The notes below the pieces were generated by a model, which had not been told where the DNA came from, did not search any database, and saw only the letters and a program-made list of their open reading frames with translations. Made by a program: the position numbers and the translations under genes. Positions 49,245 through 58,865 of a stretch of DNA of 64,000 bases are shown piece after piece (position 1 is the first letter of the stretch; each line of letters begins with the position of its first letter). Source of the DNA: CAVQCT01 sp964371785 (GTDB lineage: Bacteria; Zixibacteria; MSB-5A5; GN15; FEB-12); contig CAYJOL010000004.1 in the NCBI GenBank assembly GCA_964371785.1, forward strand, positions 1-64,000, written 5' to 3'.

Positions 49245-49250
49245 ATTATA
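49245..49250 (-). promoter_or_regulatory. -10 element of the rfaE1 operon
   Basis: A consensus TATAAT on the minus strand (plus 49245-49250), about 35 nt before the rfaE1 start. No good -35 is visible at 16-18 nt. It lies next to the -35 of the opposing promoter, so the two promoters overlap and may interfere. Confidence 0.4.
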
Positions 49251-49278
49251 TTGACTGAGGCTGAGAATATATTACAAT
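49251..49278 (+). promoter_or_regulatory. promoter of the DUF3467/GH57 operon
   Basis: TTGACT at 49251-49256, 16-nt spacer, TACAAT at 49273-49278. Predicted leader about 55 nt with a run of eight T at 49306-49313 but no stem before it. Divergent from, and touching, the rfaE1 promoter. Confidence 0.6.
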
Positions 49279-49341
49279 GAACAGTCCCATACAAGACTTA
49301 AGCCCTTTTTTTTAACCCTAACTGCGAGTGAGGACCAGGCG

Positions 49342-49671
49342 ATGGCGCAAGAACAACAACCACAACAGATTAACATAGAGCTTGGAGAAAAAGAAGCTGA
49401 AGGGATTTATGCCAATCTGGCCATGATCATGCATTCTCCGACTGAAATCATTATCGATTTTGCCCGCGTCATGCCCCGGCTCCCAAAATCTAAGGTGCTG
49501 GCACGCATTATCATGACGCCAATGCACGCCAAGATGCTGCATCGCGCTCTCTCCGACAACTTGAAAAAATTCGAAGCCCAGTTCGGTGAGATCAAGGTTT
49601 ACGGTAATCCCGACAAGTCTTCCAAGCCGATTGGTTTTGAATCAAGCATGCCTACCGGAGACGAAGGATGA
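49342..49671 (+). CDS. DUF3467-family protein
   Basis: 109 aa. It matches the DUF3467 pattern: IELGEKEAEGIYANLAMIMH near residue 12, EIIIDFARVMPR near 34, VLARIIMTPMHAKMLHRAL near 52, then KFEAQFGEIK. No function is established. The C-terminal 20 residues are variable. ATG with GAGGAC upstream. Its last codons overlap the start of the GH57 gene by 4 nt (ATGA), a tight link. Confidence 0.85.
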   Translation: MAQEQQPQQINIELGEKEAEGIYANLAMIMHSPTEIIIDFARVMPRLPKSKVLARIIMTPMHAKMLHRALSDNLKKFEAQFGEIKVYGNPDKSSKPIGFESSMPTGDEG

Positions 49672-51383
49672 CGCGAGGGTACTTCGCGTTTGTTCTTCAT
49701 TGTCATATCCCTTATGTGCTTTCGCATGGCCGATGGCCGCATGGCAGCGACTGGTTGTGCGAGGCCGCCGCTGAAACCTATCTTCCCATTCTCAAACTGG
49801 TCGAATCGCTTCGCGACGAAGTCCCTCGCCCGCTGTTGACCCTGGATTTCTCGCCAATTCTGTGCGAACAACTTGCAAGCGCTCAGTTCAAGCAGGAATT
49901 CAAAATCTATCTCGATCAACGCATGAGCGCGGCCGAGCATGACCTGCTCGAATTCGCGGCCGAAAAGCAGTCTGTCATGAGCCGAACCGCAGCTTTCTGG
50001 ATGGACTTCTATCAGAGGGCCAAGGACCAGCTCGCAAGTCTTGGCGATGACATCCTGGCGGGGTTCAGGCGCCTGCAAGATGAAGGAGCGGTTGAGATCC
50101 TCACTTGTGGAGCGACACACGGGTATTTTCCGCTTCTTTCTCGAGACGAGACGATTCGTGCGCAAATCAGACTCGCGGTCGCCAACTATCGTAAACACTT
50201 TGGCCGACCGCCCAAGGGAATCTGGCTCCCCGAGTGCGGTTACCGTCCCGCAGGAAACTGGCTTGCCGCCGTTCCCATGACCTATCAGGCGAAACCCCGC
50301 TTTCGTGTTGGGGTCGATGACCTGGTTGCTGAAAGCGGCCTTGACTTCTTTATCGCCGCCGGTGTCGATGACACCCCTGATGCCTCGGCCGCTATGTTTC
50401 TGAAGACCGCTAACCGCCCGCAGTCGGCGTACGTGCAACAACCGGGAGGGTCCCGCTACGAATACTCCTCGGGCAGTTCCCCCCGCAACGTTTTTGTCCT
50501 TCAGTCAAAACACCATACCGGCAGTTCGGTGAAGTTCTTTGTTCGCGACCCAGAAACCGGACTTATTGTCTGGTCGGGCGAACATGGGTATCCCGGGGAC
50601 GCCAACTATCTTGAATTCCACAAGCGTCGCTTCCCCAGCGGGCACCGCTATTGGGCCGTCACGTCACCGAAGTCGGACCTCGGTGATAAAACCGAATATT
50701 TCCGCAATCGTGCGCTTGAAAAGACCGAAGAACACGCTGTACACTTCGTCAACACGATTGCAGGCGTATTAAATCGGCATCGACAGACGACCGGGCATCC
50801 TGGCATTGTGGTTTCTCCATTCGATGCGGAGCTATTCGGACACTGGTGGTTCGAGGGTCCGGAGTTCCTCGCGCATGTACTCAGGAAAATTAAGGACAGC
50901 GAGGGGATTGAAATAACGGGATTGAGTGATTTTGCGGCTTCACAAGAATCCGTGAAGCCGGCCGATCTTCTCGAAGGCAGCTGGGGGATGGGCGGGAATC
51001 ACTACGTCTGGATGAATGAGCAGACCGCCTGGACCTGGCCGATCATCTATGCCGCCGAAGAGAAGATGCTGACGCTGATGAAGGCGTGGCGGGCACATCC
51101 GGACCGTCAAGCTCCTGAAATCGAGGCAGTCCTGAAACAGGCAGCAAGAGAGTTACTGCTGCTTACCGCCTCAGACTGGCAGTTTCTCATCACTACGAAT
51201 TCCGCCCGCGATTATGCCGAGCGCAGGTTCAGAGGCCATGCCCGTGACTTTTCCCGCCTGGCTGAATTGGTCGGCCGCATGCAAGACGGGACGGCGGTCG
51301 ATGATGCCGACAGGCTTTTTCTCACCCAGTGCCTGCAAAGAGATGGGGTGTTCGAAGAAATCAGTCTGGATTGGTTTGTTTAG
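49668..51383 (+). CDS. GH57-type 1,4-alpha-glucan branching enzyme
   Basis: 571 aa, GH57 barrel with the DUF1957-like C-terminal helical domain, the layout of TTHA1902-type branching enzymes. It introduces alpha-1,6 branches in glycogen-like glucan. The nucleophile is Glu189 in IWLPECGYRP and the acid/base Asp386 in VVSPFDAELFGHWWFEGP; HCHIPYVLSHGRWPHG near residue 11 is the first GH57 motif. Other glycogen genes are absent from the window. Confidence 0.92.
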   Translation: MTRGYFAFVLHCHIPYVLSHGRWPHGSDWLCEAAAETYLPILKLVESLRDEVPRPLLTLDFSPILCEQLASAQFKQEFKIYLDQRMSAAEHDLLEFAAEKQSVMSRTAAFWMDFYQRAKDQLASLGDDILAGFRRLQDEGAVEILTCGATHGYFPLLSRDETIRAQIRLAVANYRKHFGRPPKGIWLPECGYRPAGNWLAAVPMTYQAKPRFRVGVDDLVAESGLDFFIAAGVDDTPDASAAMFLKTANRPQSAYVQQPGGSRYEYSSGSSPRNVFVLQSKHHTGSSVKFFVRDPETGLIVWSGEHGYPGDANYLEFHKRRFPSGHRYWAVTSPKSDLGDKTEYFRNRALEKTEEHAVHFVNTIAGVLNRHRQTTGHPGIVVSPFDAELFGHWWFEGPEFLAHVLRKIKDSEGIEITGLSDFAASQESVKPADLLEGSWGMGGNHYVWMNEQTAWTWPIIYAAEEKMLTLMKAWRAHPDRQAPEIEAVLKQAARELLLLTASDWQFLITTNSARDYAERRFRGHARDFSRLAELVGRMQDGTAVDDADRLFLTQCLQRDGVFEEISLDWFV

Positions 51384-51462
51384 CTGAAGAGCACCAATCG
51401 ATGTCACCGGCCGTATGTGATTTTTGTTGATTGTATGCGGTGGAAATTGTCAGATTGGGTTC

Positions 51463-51681
51463 ATGAGCGTTGTAAAAGAAAATCAGAAATGCCCCTTCTG
51501 TAAAGAGACGATAGCCGCCGGAGCTACAATCTGCCGTCACTGCCACTCAAAACTAAGTGAAGTCCGTGCCCAAAAGTCTTTCTTCGCTCGATACAATACC
51601 TTCAGATTCGGCTTTCTCGTCGGAGTGCTGTTCGCGTTGGCTATAGCTGTCCTGTTCTATCTCCAATTCAATACCAACTGA
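51463..51681 (+). CDS. small zinc-ribbon membrane protein
   Basis: 72 aa from ATG 51463. A zinc ribbon with CPFCKETI and ICRHCHSKL (residues about 9-27) is followed by one membrane helix (GFLVGVLFALAIAVLFYL, about 50-67). Such proteins occur widely with no set role. It is 79 nt after the GH57 gene; no strong ribosome site is seen. It converges on corC with a 32-nt gap and no clear terminator. Confidence 0.68.
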   Translation: MSVVKENQKCPFCKETIAAGATICRHCHSKLSEVRAQKSFFARYNTFRFGFLVGVLFALAIAVLFYLQFNTN

Positions 51682-51713
51682 TCAACAGTACCGCGCGGAA
51701 TGATATCGGGCGT

Positions 51714-52979
51714 CTATTCCTTCTTCCTGGCCTTCACTGAAATAATCCGCTGTCCTTCGACTTTGTCGATTTCGAACTCGAGATTATGCCACCTCACCAA
51801 CTGGCCGGCGCTCGGCACCGACCCGACCAGATCGTATATCAGCCCGCCCACCGTGTCGTAGTCGCCCTGGTCGTAGTCGGTATCAAATTCGTCCTGAAGT
51901 CTCTCGACGAGCACATTGGCGTTGACCAGATACTCATCGGGGCTGAGCTTTATAATCTCATCCTCTTCCCAATCGTGCTCGTCCTGGATATCACCGAAGA
52001 TCTCTTCGATAATGTCCTCAAGTGTCACGAGTCCCGAGACGCCTCCGTATTCATCGACCACGATCGCGATATGCTGGCGTTTGTCACGAAATTCTCTCAA
52101 AAGCTCACTGATGATTTTTGTTTCCGGGACGAAATATGGTTTGCGAAGGAATCTGGTGATGTCGAACGTCTCACCCAGCTCCGGCATGCGGTTGAAAAGA
52201 TCTTTGACATAAATGAGACCTTGTATTTTGTCGATTGTCTCCTCGAACACCGGGTAACGTGAGTGGCCGTCGCGCGTGACCAGCTCGCGAATCTTGCGAA
52301 AAGTCATCTGCTTGTCGATAGCTACAATATTGATTCGGGGAATCATGATCTCCCTGACTACCGTCTGATCCAGCAGGAAGATCTGGCTGATCATCTCCCG
52401 CTCTTCTTCATCGACAATTGATTGCCCGATGCCGGCCCGTTCCGCTACGGTAGCGATAGCCCGCTCTACTATTTCTTCCTTGTCTTCTTCGGTGAATCCG
52501 GTGCTTGCCGGCGAGCGATTCAGAGCGGACTGGTAAAGACGAAGGATCGGGAAAAATAGTATGTAAACAATATAAAGAATCCACAGGTAACTGAGCATAC
52601 TGACATTGATTGCCCGGCGAGTCGAGTAGCGGGGGAGCACTTCCACCACGAGCACGAAGACCATCCAGAGAACCAGAAGAAGCGCGATGTATATCAGCCA
52701 TGAGATCACGTCATCGAGTGGAAAATATCTGTAAAGCTGAATGACCGTCAGTGAGCTTATGACTATTAGTAGGAAAGATTTATAGATGTCCGCCAGCTTC
52801 ACCACTGATCTCGGATCATTGGCAAGCTTCTTCAGGAAAAGCTGCTGGGCCTTGCTGGACTTCGGAATGAGCGTTTCGATTTCATCCGGATCGACATATA
52901 CGGCCAGTGCATACATCGACACAACATATCCCGATATATAAGCGAAAGCGATGAGAAGGACGCTGACAAGGTCGAACAT
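51714..52979 (-). CDS. CorC/HlyC-type transporter-associated protein (CNNM/DUF21, CBS)
   Basis: 421 aa. The N-terminal DUF21 has about four membrane segments (LLIAFAYISGYVVSMYAL to WILYIVYILFFPILRL). Next come EEEREMISQIFLLDQTVVREIMIPR and a CBS pair near residues 205-330 (HIAIVVDEYGGVSGLVTLEDI), and a C-terminal CorC_HlyC domain. The family is linked to magnesium or cobalt handling. It lies 4 nt after ybeY, a frequent pairing in bacteria. Confidence 0.9.
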   Translation of the reverse strand: MFDLVSVLLIAFAYISGYVVSMYALAVYVDPDEIETLIPKSSKAQQLFLKKLANDPRSVVKLADIYKSFLLIVISSLTVIQLYRYFPLDDVISWLIYIALLLVLWMVFVLVVEVLPRYSTRRAINVSMLSYLWILYIVYILFFPILRLYQSALNRSPASTGFTEEDKEEIVERAIATVAERAGIGQSIVDEEEREMISQIFLLDQTVVREIMIPRINIVAIDKQMTFRKIRELVTRDGHSRYPVFEETIDKIQGLIYVKDLFNRMPELGETFDITRFLRKPYFVPETKIISELLREFRDKRQHIAIVVDEYGGVSGLVTLEDIIEEIFGDIQDEHDWEEDEIIKLSPDEYLVNANVLVERLQDEFDTDYDQGDYDTVGGLIYDLVGSVPSAGQLVRWHNLEFEIDKVEGQRIISVKARKKE

Positions 52980-52983
52980 GGCG

Positions 52984-53415
52984 CTATCTCCTGACCACTT
53001 GCTTCAGGTAACGGTCTTCGCGGTTCTTCATGACCCGCTCGTCCGCCGACTTGTGGTGATCATATCCGAGCAGGTGAAGAAATCCGTGACAGGCCAGACG
53101 CAGAAGTTCTTCGCTCAGCGGGGCGCCATATCCGGCCGCCTGTTTACGGGCTATGGGGACTGAAATGTAGATCTCACCGAAAACAGATTCGGCGCTTTTA
53201 GGCTCGTCGATATTAAACGACAACACATCGGTGGGCTTGTCTTTTCCCCGATACTGCCGGTTCAGTTGCCGTAGTCGGGCATCTGTGGTAAACACCAGAT
53301 TGACGTGGCCGTGCCTTGAGGCGGGAGACTCCCGGCGGTAAACCGTGTCAAACAGCCGCAGAAGCCGGGCTCGGGGGAGCCGTACCTCGACCTGCTTGTA
53401 GAGATTGAGTTTCAT
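52984..53415 (-). CDS. ybeY: YbeY endoribonuclease
   Basis: 143 aa. It is a metal-dependent RNase of 16S rRNA maturation and ribosome quality control. The zinc motif H-x3-H-x5-H is intact in CHGFLHLLGYDHHKSADERVM near residue 110-130, and NRQYRGKDKPTDVLSFNID near 53 is typical. The ATG overlaps the stop of the upstream HD-domain gene by 4 nt. Confidence 0.96.
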   Translation of the reverse strand: MKLNLYKQVEVRLPRARLLRLFDTVYRRESPASRHGHVNLVFTTDARLRQLNRQYRGKDKPTDVLSFNIDEPKSAESVFGEIYISVPIARKQAAGYGAPLSEELLRLACHGFLHLLGYDHHKSADERVMKNREDRYLKQVVRR

Positions 53416-55661
53416 TCGTCTTCGGTCTTGTCTTTTTTCGGATAGGCGATTCGTTGGTGAAAAGTCCCGATCAGCATTTGGGTAAACGCTTCCTTGATTT
53501 TCGCCAGATCACGAAGCGTGAGCGGACATTCATCAAGCTCGCCGGATTGGAAACGGTCATTAATGATTCGTTGAATCAGGTTGTTCAGCCGCGCCGGTTT
53601 CGGATCCTCCAGAGTTCGACTGGCTGCTTCAACCGCGTCCGCAAGCATGGCGATGCCGGTTTCGCGAATTTGTGGTTTTGGACCTGGATACCTGAATTTC
53701 TTGGCAGCTTCCTCATCAAGCCCCTGTTCGAGAGCCTTATTGTAAAAGTAGGTTTGGACCATTGTGCCGTGATGCTCTTCAATGAAGTTCAGCACCTCAT
53801 CGGGGATATCGGCGTCCTCACCCAGTTTACGTCCCATTTTGACGTGCGATGAAAGAATAATCGATGACATCGACGGGGTGAGTTCCTCATGCCGCGATTT
53901 GACGCTGAGCTGGTTTTCGACGAAGTACTCGGGAATTTCGATTTTGCCTATATCGTGGAAATATGCCCCCACGCGCGCGAGCAAAGAGTTTCCGCCAATC
54001 GCTTTAGCCGCGGCCTCGCTGAGATTGCCCACCACGATCGAATGGTGAAATGTCCCGGGAGCCTCGAGCGCAAGCCGCTTGAGCAGCGGGTGGTTCAGGT
54101 CGGAGAGTTCCAACAGGGTGATGTCGGTCGTTATACCGAACATCGATTCAAAAAACGGCAAGATGCCTATAGTAACCAGAACGGTCACGACTCCATTAAC
54201 CAGGCCATACCCGACATCGGTCAGAATATCTTCATTGAACGTGAGCTTGAGTGATTCGACCAGAAAAATGTAAACGGCGAAAGTGAACGAAATCGAATAC
54301 ATGATGCGGAAGAACTCGCTTCGCTTGCGGACACGACGCGAAGTGAAGCAGGCGACCGTACCCACCACTATTGTCATGAATGCCAGGGTGTAGTCGAATC
54401 TATGCATCGTACCGAGAATGAAAGCCAGAACAACCGTGGATAAAATTCCTACTTCCGCGTCAAATAGAATTGTCACCATTACCGGCAGCAACGCGACCGC
54501 GAACAGGTAGATCGACAGATCGAACCGTTCGCCCTCCAGATAGGTGATGAACAGCTGCAACGCGAACACCAGCATAAGGGCCAGTAATTTCGGGTTGGAC
54601 TTGTACATATCTTTACGAAAGAAATAGAGAAACAAGTACAGCGTGGAAAAGGCTGCGAGCGCCAGCAACATTCGGGCCAGTATCGGCACCATTGCCATCA
54701 ACACGTTGCCTTCTCCCTGACTCCGGCTGACTCGAACCATCTCCCTCAGAATTCGTTCCTGGTCTTCGGTAACTTTCTGCCCGCTCCTGACGATGTATTC
54801 ATCCGGCTCCACCACCAGTTTGACTCGAGAAATCGAACTCAACGCCTCCTCCACCCGCTTGTTGTATTCGGCCATGTTGACGCGCAGGTTCGGCTGGATG
54901 AAAGTTCGACCGACCGAGTAGTACAATTCTTCGTCAATCGACGGATCCTCGGCCCGGAGATGGTTGATCGCCGTGAGTAGCCGGGTATTGGCGTCGGTCA
55001 GGGTATATAGCCGGTCCCGGTAGTAGACCTGCGGTGTGTTGCCAAGCCTGATGATTACGTTCTTATTACGGCTGTCAGGCAGCGAATAATGGTCCGGCAA
55101 TACACCGATCTGATAGATCTCTTCGCTGAAGATCGTCTGAATCTGTACCCCCATCCGATCGAGATTTTTGTAAGTCAGCGCCTGGGCGACAGCGGAGGTG
55201 CTCAGCAGCGGAAATCGCTGGGAAATGATTTTTATTGCGGCGCTATCAGTCGGATTTTTGGTGGCGGCTGGGAATCGCTTGACGGAATCGACCAACTGGA
55301 CAAACTGCTGGAGCCGCTGAAGCACACTCTGGGCTATTGCTGTGTCATAGTCAATAACGTAGAGCGTTTGAGCCTTGGCCTCATTCATTTCGTCCTGTAA
55401 CTCGCGGTCGGTTTTGAGGACCGCGATTCGGAATGGAGCCCTGATATCCTCGGTCGCCAGTTCCCCTTTTCTGGGCATGTTCAAAGGATCATAGACGGAC
55501 TCACCGGGATAGAATCCACCCACCAGGAGCGAAAAGACGACCAGCACCAGGAATTTGAATGTCTTGGACTGGAGTGACGCTTGCGGGCTCTGGCGCGTTT
55601 CCGCCTGAACCTTCAGCAACCGTTTGATTCGTCTTTTGAGTTTTAGTAGAAACGAGAACAT
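53412..55661 (-). CDS. 7TM-HD membrane phosphodiesterase (PgpH-like)
   Basis: 749 aa. An N-terminal membrane anchor and extracytoplasmic 7TMR-HDED domain (residues about 60-320) lead to seven membrane helices (about 325-500) and a cytosolic HD domain with APGTFHHSIVVGNLSEAAA near 538, YFHDIGKIEIPEYFVENQ near 570 and EEHHGTMV near 640. Relatives such as Listeria PgpH degrade cyclic di-AMP. Placement between phoH and ybeY is conserved in many bacteria. Confidence 0.92.
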   Translation of the reverse strand: MFSFLLKLKRRIKRLLKVQAETRQSPQASLQSKTFKFLVLVVFSLLVGGFYPGESVYDPLNMPRKGELATEDIRAPFRIAVLKTDRELQDEMNEAKAQTLYVIDYDTAIAQSVLQRLQQFVQLVDSVKRFPAATKNPTDSAAIKIISQRFPLLSTSAVAQALTYKNLDRMGVQIQTIFSEEIYQIGVLPDHYSLPDSRNKNVIIRLGNTPQVYYRDRLYTLTDANTRLLTAINHLRAEDPSIDEELYYSVGRTFIQPNLRVNMAEYNKRVEEALSSISRVKLVVEPDEYIVRSGQKVTEDQERILREMVRVSRSQGEGNVLMAMVPILARMLLALAAFSTLYLFLYFFRKDMYKSNPKLLALMLVFALQLFITYLEGERFDLSIYLFAVALLPVMVTILFDAEVGILSTVVLAFILGTMHRFDYTLAFMTIVVGTVACFTSRRVRKRSEFFRIMYSISFTFAVYIFLVESLKLTFNEDILTDVGYGLVNGVVTVLVTIGILPFFESMFGITTDITLLELSDLNHPLLKRLALEAPGTFHHSIVVGNLSEAAAKAIGGNSLLARVGAYFHDIGKIEIPEYFVENQLSVKSRHEELTPSMSSIILSSHVKMGRKLGEDADIPDEVLNFIEEHHGTMVQTYFYNKALEQGLDEEAAKKFRYPGPKPQIRETGIAMLADAVEAASRTLEDPKPARLNNLIQRIINDRFQSGELDECPLTLRDLAKIKEAFTQMLIGTFHQRIAYPKKDKTEDE

Positions 55662-55682
55662 ACCGCGAAATCCGTTTCGCTT

Positions 55683-56669
55683 CTATTCCTTTCGTCGACC
55701 GGCCTCGTGTTTCTCATACGCCTTTATGATATTTTGCACCAGGTGATGGCGCACGACATCCTTTTCCGTCAGATAGACAAACTCGATTCCTTCAATTCCG
55801 GCGAGGATCTTCTGAACTTTGACCAATCCGGACTTGCTGCGATCCGGCAGATCGATCTGCGTTATATCGCCGGTGATCACCGCTTTGGACTTCTCACCTA
55901 TCCGGGTGAGGAACATCTTCATCTGCGCGTTCGTCGTATTCTGGGCCTCGTCAAGTACGACGAATGATTCATTCAAGGTTCGGCCGCGCATAAATGCCAG
56001 AGGGGCAATCTCGATAACGCCCATTTCCAGCAGCTTGCGGATTTTGTCAGGCTGAAGCATGTCGTACAATCCGTCGTAAACCGGACGAAGATACGGATCG
56101 ACCTTGGCGCGAATATCGCCCGGAAGAAATCCCAGCGATTCGCCCGCCTCGACAGCCGGCCTGGTGAACACGATCCGATTGACCTTTTTCGCCTTGAGTT
56201 CCGCCACCGCCATCGCCACGGCCAGATACGTCTTGCCGGTACCGGCCGGACCGATCGAAAACACTATGTCATTTCTGTCAACCGCTTCAACGTACTTGCT
56301 CTGCCCGATCGTCTTGGGCTTGATTGTCTTCTTGAGCGAATTGGTCAGCATCTGCTCGGTGGAAATGTACTCCGCCGGGCCGAATCCGTTCTCCTTGACC
56401 ATGCTGATCGCATAATTCACGTACTGCTCGGAGATGTACTCCCCCTGTTTGATGCGAGTGATAAAATCGGTGAGCAGCCGGTAGACTTTATCGACTTCCG
56501 AAGTTGTCCCTTCTATCGTTACTCGGTCGCCTCGGGCAACTATCTTGATTTGAAACTGAGCCTCTATCAGGCGCAGGAAGTTCTCGTTCTGGCCGAACAA
56601 CAGGCGCTGGTCAATTCCCTCGAGGACAAACGTCCGCATCACCGGTTTATCGTTGATTTCAACTCCCAT
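55683..56669 (-). CDS. phoH: PhoH-family ATPase
   Basis: 328 aa. A KH-like N-terminal region precedes the PhoH NTPase domain: Walker A SIGPAGTGKTYLAVAMA near 139, TRPAVEAGESLGFLPGDI near 170 and Walker B SFVVLDEAQNTTNAQMKMFLTR near 233. It is a putative RNA-related helicase or chaperone that often accompanies ybeY and the HD-domain gene, as here. Confidence 0.94.
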   Translation of the reverse strand: MGVEINDKPVMRTFVLEGIDQRLLFGQNENFLRLIEAQFQIKIVARGDRVTIEGTTSEVDKVYRLLTDFITRIKQGEYISEQYVNYAISMVKENGFGPAEYISTEQMLTNSLKKTIKPKTIGQSKYVEAVDRNDIVFSIGPAGTGKTYLAVAMAVAELKAKKVNRIVFTRPAVEAGESLGFLPGDIRAKVDPYLRPVYDGLYDMLQPDKIRKLLEMGVIEIAPLAFMRGRTLNESFVVLDEAQNTTNAQMKMFLTRIGEKSKAVITGDITQIDLPDRSKSGLVKVQKILAGIEGIEFVYLTEKDVVRHHLVQNIIKAYEKHEAGRRKE

Positions 56670-56682
56670 ACTCTCTTTGTAC

Positions 56683-58503
56683 TTATTCTCCTTTAATGAT
56701 CAGACCAAGTTCGTCCAGCTGTTGCTGGTCGATTTCCGACGGTGCGCCGTCCATAAGCGACTGCGCGTTCGCCGTCTTGGGAAACGCGATAACATCGCGG
56801 ATAGTATCGGTTCCGGTCATGAGTGTTACCAGACGGTCAAGTCCGCAGGCGATGCCGGCATGCGGCGGGGCGCCATACTCAAGCGCCCGCAACAGAAATC
56901 CGAACATCTTCTCCGCCCGCGCATCATCGATCCCCAGAATGTTGAGAACTTTCTGCTGCAACTGACGTCGATTAATCCGCTGACCACCCGACGCAATCTC
57001 CCACCCATTGATGACCAAATCGTACTGTTCGGCGCGTGCCTTGCGCCACGGATGCTCAAGGCTAGTGCCGGGCAGATTCGTATGGAAACCTTCCTCGATC
57101 AGGGGCAGGTCTTCCTCGACCGGATGTGATACTATATTATGCATCGCCGCAAATGTCTTCGCTTCCTCGTCGTACTCAAATAGTGGAAATCGCATAACCC
57201 AGAGCAGCCGCCACTGGTTGCGATCCATTAGATTGTGTGTCCGGCCCAACTGCAATCTCAATTGTCCCAGTATCATCTCGGTCTTCTGGCGTTTATCCGA
57301 CACGATAAACAACGCATCGCCTTTCGCCACTCCGGCTCTGTCAACCAGACGATCTTTGACCGACTCTCCAATAAACTTCAGGATGGGTGACTTATCCTCG
57401 GTTTCGGTCCGGAGGATGTACGCCAGTCCGCCACCGCCAAGGTTCTTGACCTTGTCCGTGAGTTCGTCGAGCTGTTTACGGGAGTAATTTCCTCCGCCTT
57501 TGAGGACAATTCCCTTTACTACCCCGCCGCTCTTTACATTATCGGCAAAAACCTTAAAATCGCAATCTTTGACCTGGTCGGATAAGTCGACTATCTCCAT
57601 ATCGAACCGAAGGTCCGGTTTGTCTATTCCCCAGCGCCGGATAACCTCGTCATACCCAAATCGCGGGAACGGCGTCTCGATTGGGATATCGAGAATTGTC
57701 TTGAATACATGTTTCATCATCCGTTCGATAACGCCGAACACGTCGTCCGGGGTAACATATGACATCTCGAGATCAATCTGAGTATGTTCGGGCTGGCGAT
57801 CGGCACGAAGGTCCTCATCGCGAAGACACCGGGCAATCTGGAAGTACTTATCAAACCCGGAGATCATGAGAATCTGCTTGAGCAATTGAGGTGACTGCGG
57901 CAAAGCATAAAACTTACCATTGGAAACCCGACTGGGAACTACATAGTCGCGCGCGCCTTCGGGAGTAGAACGTATGAGAAGTGGTGTTTCTATTTCATAA
58001 AACCCTTCGCTGCTGAGGTAATTTCTCACCGACAGAGCGGTTTCATGACGAAGGCGAAGCTTGTCCTGAAGAGGTTTGCGCCTGAGGTCCAGGTACCGGT
58101 ACTCCAATCGGAGCACTTCGCTCGCTTTGGGGTCATCGACAATTTCAAAAGGCGGGGTCTTGGACTCCGATAGAATGAAATACTGTTTCACTCGGACTTC
58201 AATTTCACCGGTCGGCATCTTGTCATTAACCGAGCCTTCCGGCCGCGGACGGACTTCGCCCACCGCGGCGACGACAAATTCACTCCGGGTACGTTCGGCC
58301 TCCACCAGCATCGTGGAATCTATCTTTTCCGGGTCGACCACGATTTGCGTCAGACCATACCGGTCACGCAGGTCGATAAATAGTACGCCACCCAGATTCC
58401 GTTGACTGTTTACCCAGCCATTCAGCTTTACTTCTTTTCCTACATCAGATTTGCGCAGTTGCCCGCAAGTATGTGTTCGCTTAATTTCACTATATGGAGG
58501 CAC
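56683..58503 (-). CDS. aspS: aspartyl-tRNA synthetase
   Basis: 606 aa, bacterial type with the GAD insertion. The anticodon-binding OB domain (VKLNGWVNSQRNLGGVLFIDLRD near 28), class II motif 2 (QIARCLRDEDLRADRQPEHTQ-like near 218) and motif 3 (GIACGLDRLVTLM near 553) are visible. The GTG start has AGGA 5 nt upstream. First gene of the aspS-phoH-pgpH-ybeY-corC run. Confidence 0.97.
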   Translation of the reverse strand: MPPYSEIKRTHTCGQLRKSDVGKEVKLNGWVNSQRNLGGVLFIDLRDRYGLTQIVVDPEKIDSTMLVEAERTRSEFVVAAVGEVRPRPEGSVNDKMPTGEIEVRVKQYFILSESKTPPFEIVDDPKASEVLRLEYRYLDLRRKPLQDKLRLRHETALSVRNYLSSEGFYEIETPLLIRSTPEGARDYVVPSRVSNGKFYALPQSPQLLKQILMISGFDKYFQIARCLRDEDLRADRQPEHTQIDLEMSYVTPDDVFGVIERMMKHVFKTILDIPIETPFPRFGYDEVIRRWGIDKPDLRFDMEIVDLSDQVKDCDFKVFADNVKSGGVVKGIVLKGGGNYSRKQLDELTDKVKNLGGGGLAYILRTETEDKSPILKFIGESVKDRLVDRAGVAKGDALFIVSDKRQKTEMILGQLRLQLGRTHNLMDRNQWRLLWVMRFPLFEYDEEAKTFAAMHNIVSHPVEEDLPLIEEGFHTNLPGTSLEHPWRKARAEQYDLVINGWEIASGGQRINRRQLQQKVLNILGIDDARAEKMFGFLLRALEYGAPPHAGIACGLDRLVTLMTGTDTIRDVIAFPKTANAQSLMDGAPSEIDQQQLDELGLIIKGE

Positions 58504-58591
58504 CAGATCCTCGTCTATTTGGCGTTTTATTTATCTATCGGCACGGACCGGTTAACGTTAAGCGGTTAGAGAATAATCGCTTACCGCGTAA

Positions 58592-58620
58592 AAGGTATGG
58601 TATTGCGCAGGATAAGTCAA
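58592..58620 (-). promoter_or_regulatory. promoter of the aspS operon
   Basis: On the minus strand TTGACT (plus 58615-58620), 17-nt spacer, TACCTT (plus 58592-58597). The leader to aspS is about 80 nt and can form a hairpin around 58562-58587. Confidence 0.5.
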
Positions 58621-58797
58621 GACCGCCAATTGTCCCCAATTCTTCTTGGCGGTATTCGCAACAGGCTCCGGCCGCTACGATGTTATTGCGAACCTGTACA
58701 CTCCTCAAAACAACAATCATGGGTCAATCGATTGCGTTCGGGTGAGATTTCTCGATTCTTTACCGGTCGAAATCTGCCGACTTATCATCTTTGCCTG

Positions 58798-58826
58798 TTG
58801 ACAAATCCACCGGTGCCGCGTTATTT
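58798..58826 (+). promoter_or_regulatory. promoter of the second EIIA gene
   Basis: TTGACA at 58798-58803, 17-nt spacer, TTATTT at 58821-58826. The leader is about 33 nt, with AAGG five nt before the ATG. Confidence 0.5.
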
Positions 58827-58865
58827 GGGCATAGCTTGTAAACATTTGCTGTCGATAAGGTTACT

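Larger units (their letters stand above)
58504..58865. other. intergenic region between divergent aspS and EIIA genes
   Basis: About 360 nt without a convincing gene. It holds the aspS promoter at 58592-58620 and the EIIA promoter at 58798-58826. An imperfect inverted repeat GCGGTTA/TTACCGC (58562-58568, 58581-58587) lies in the aspS leader. Between 58640 and 58790 I see nothing recognisable. Confidence 0.65.
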
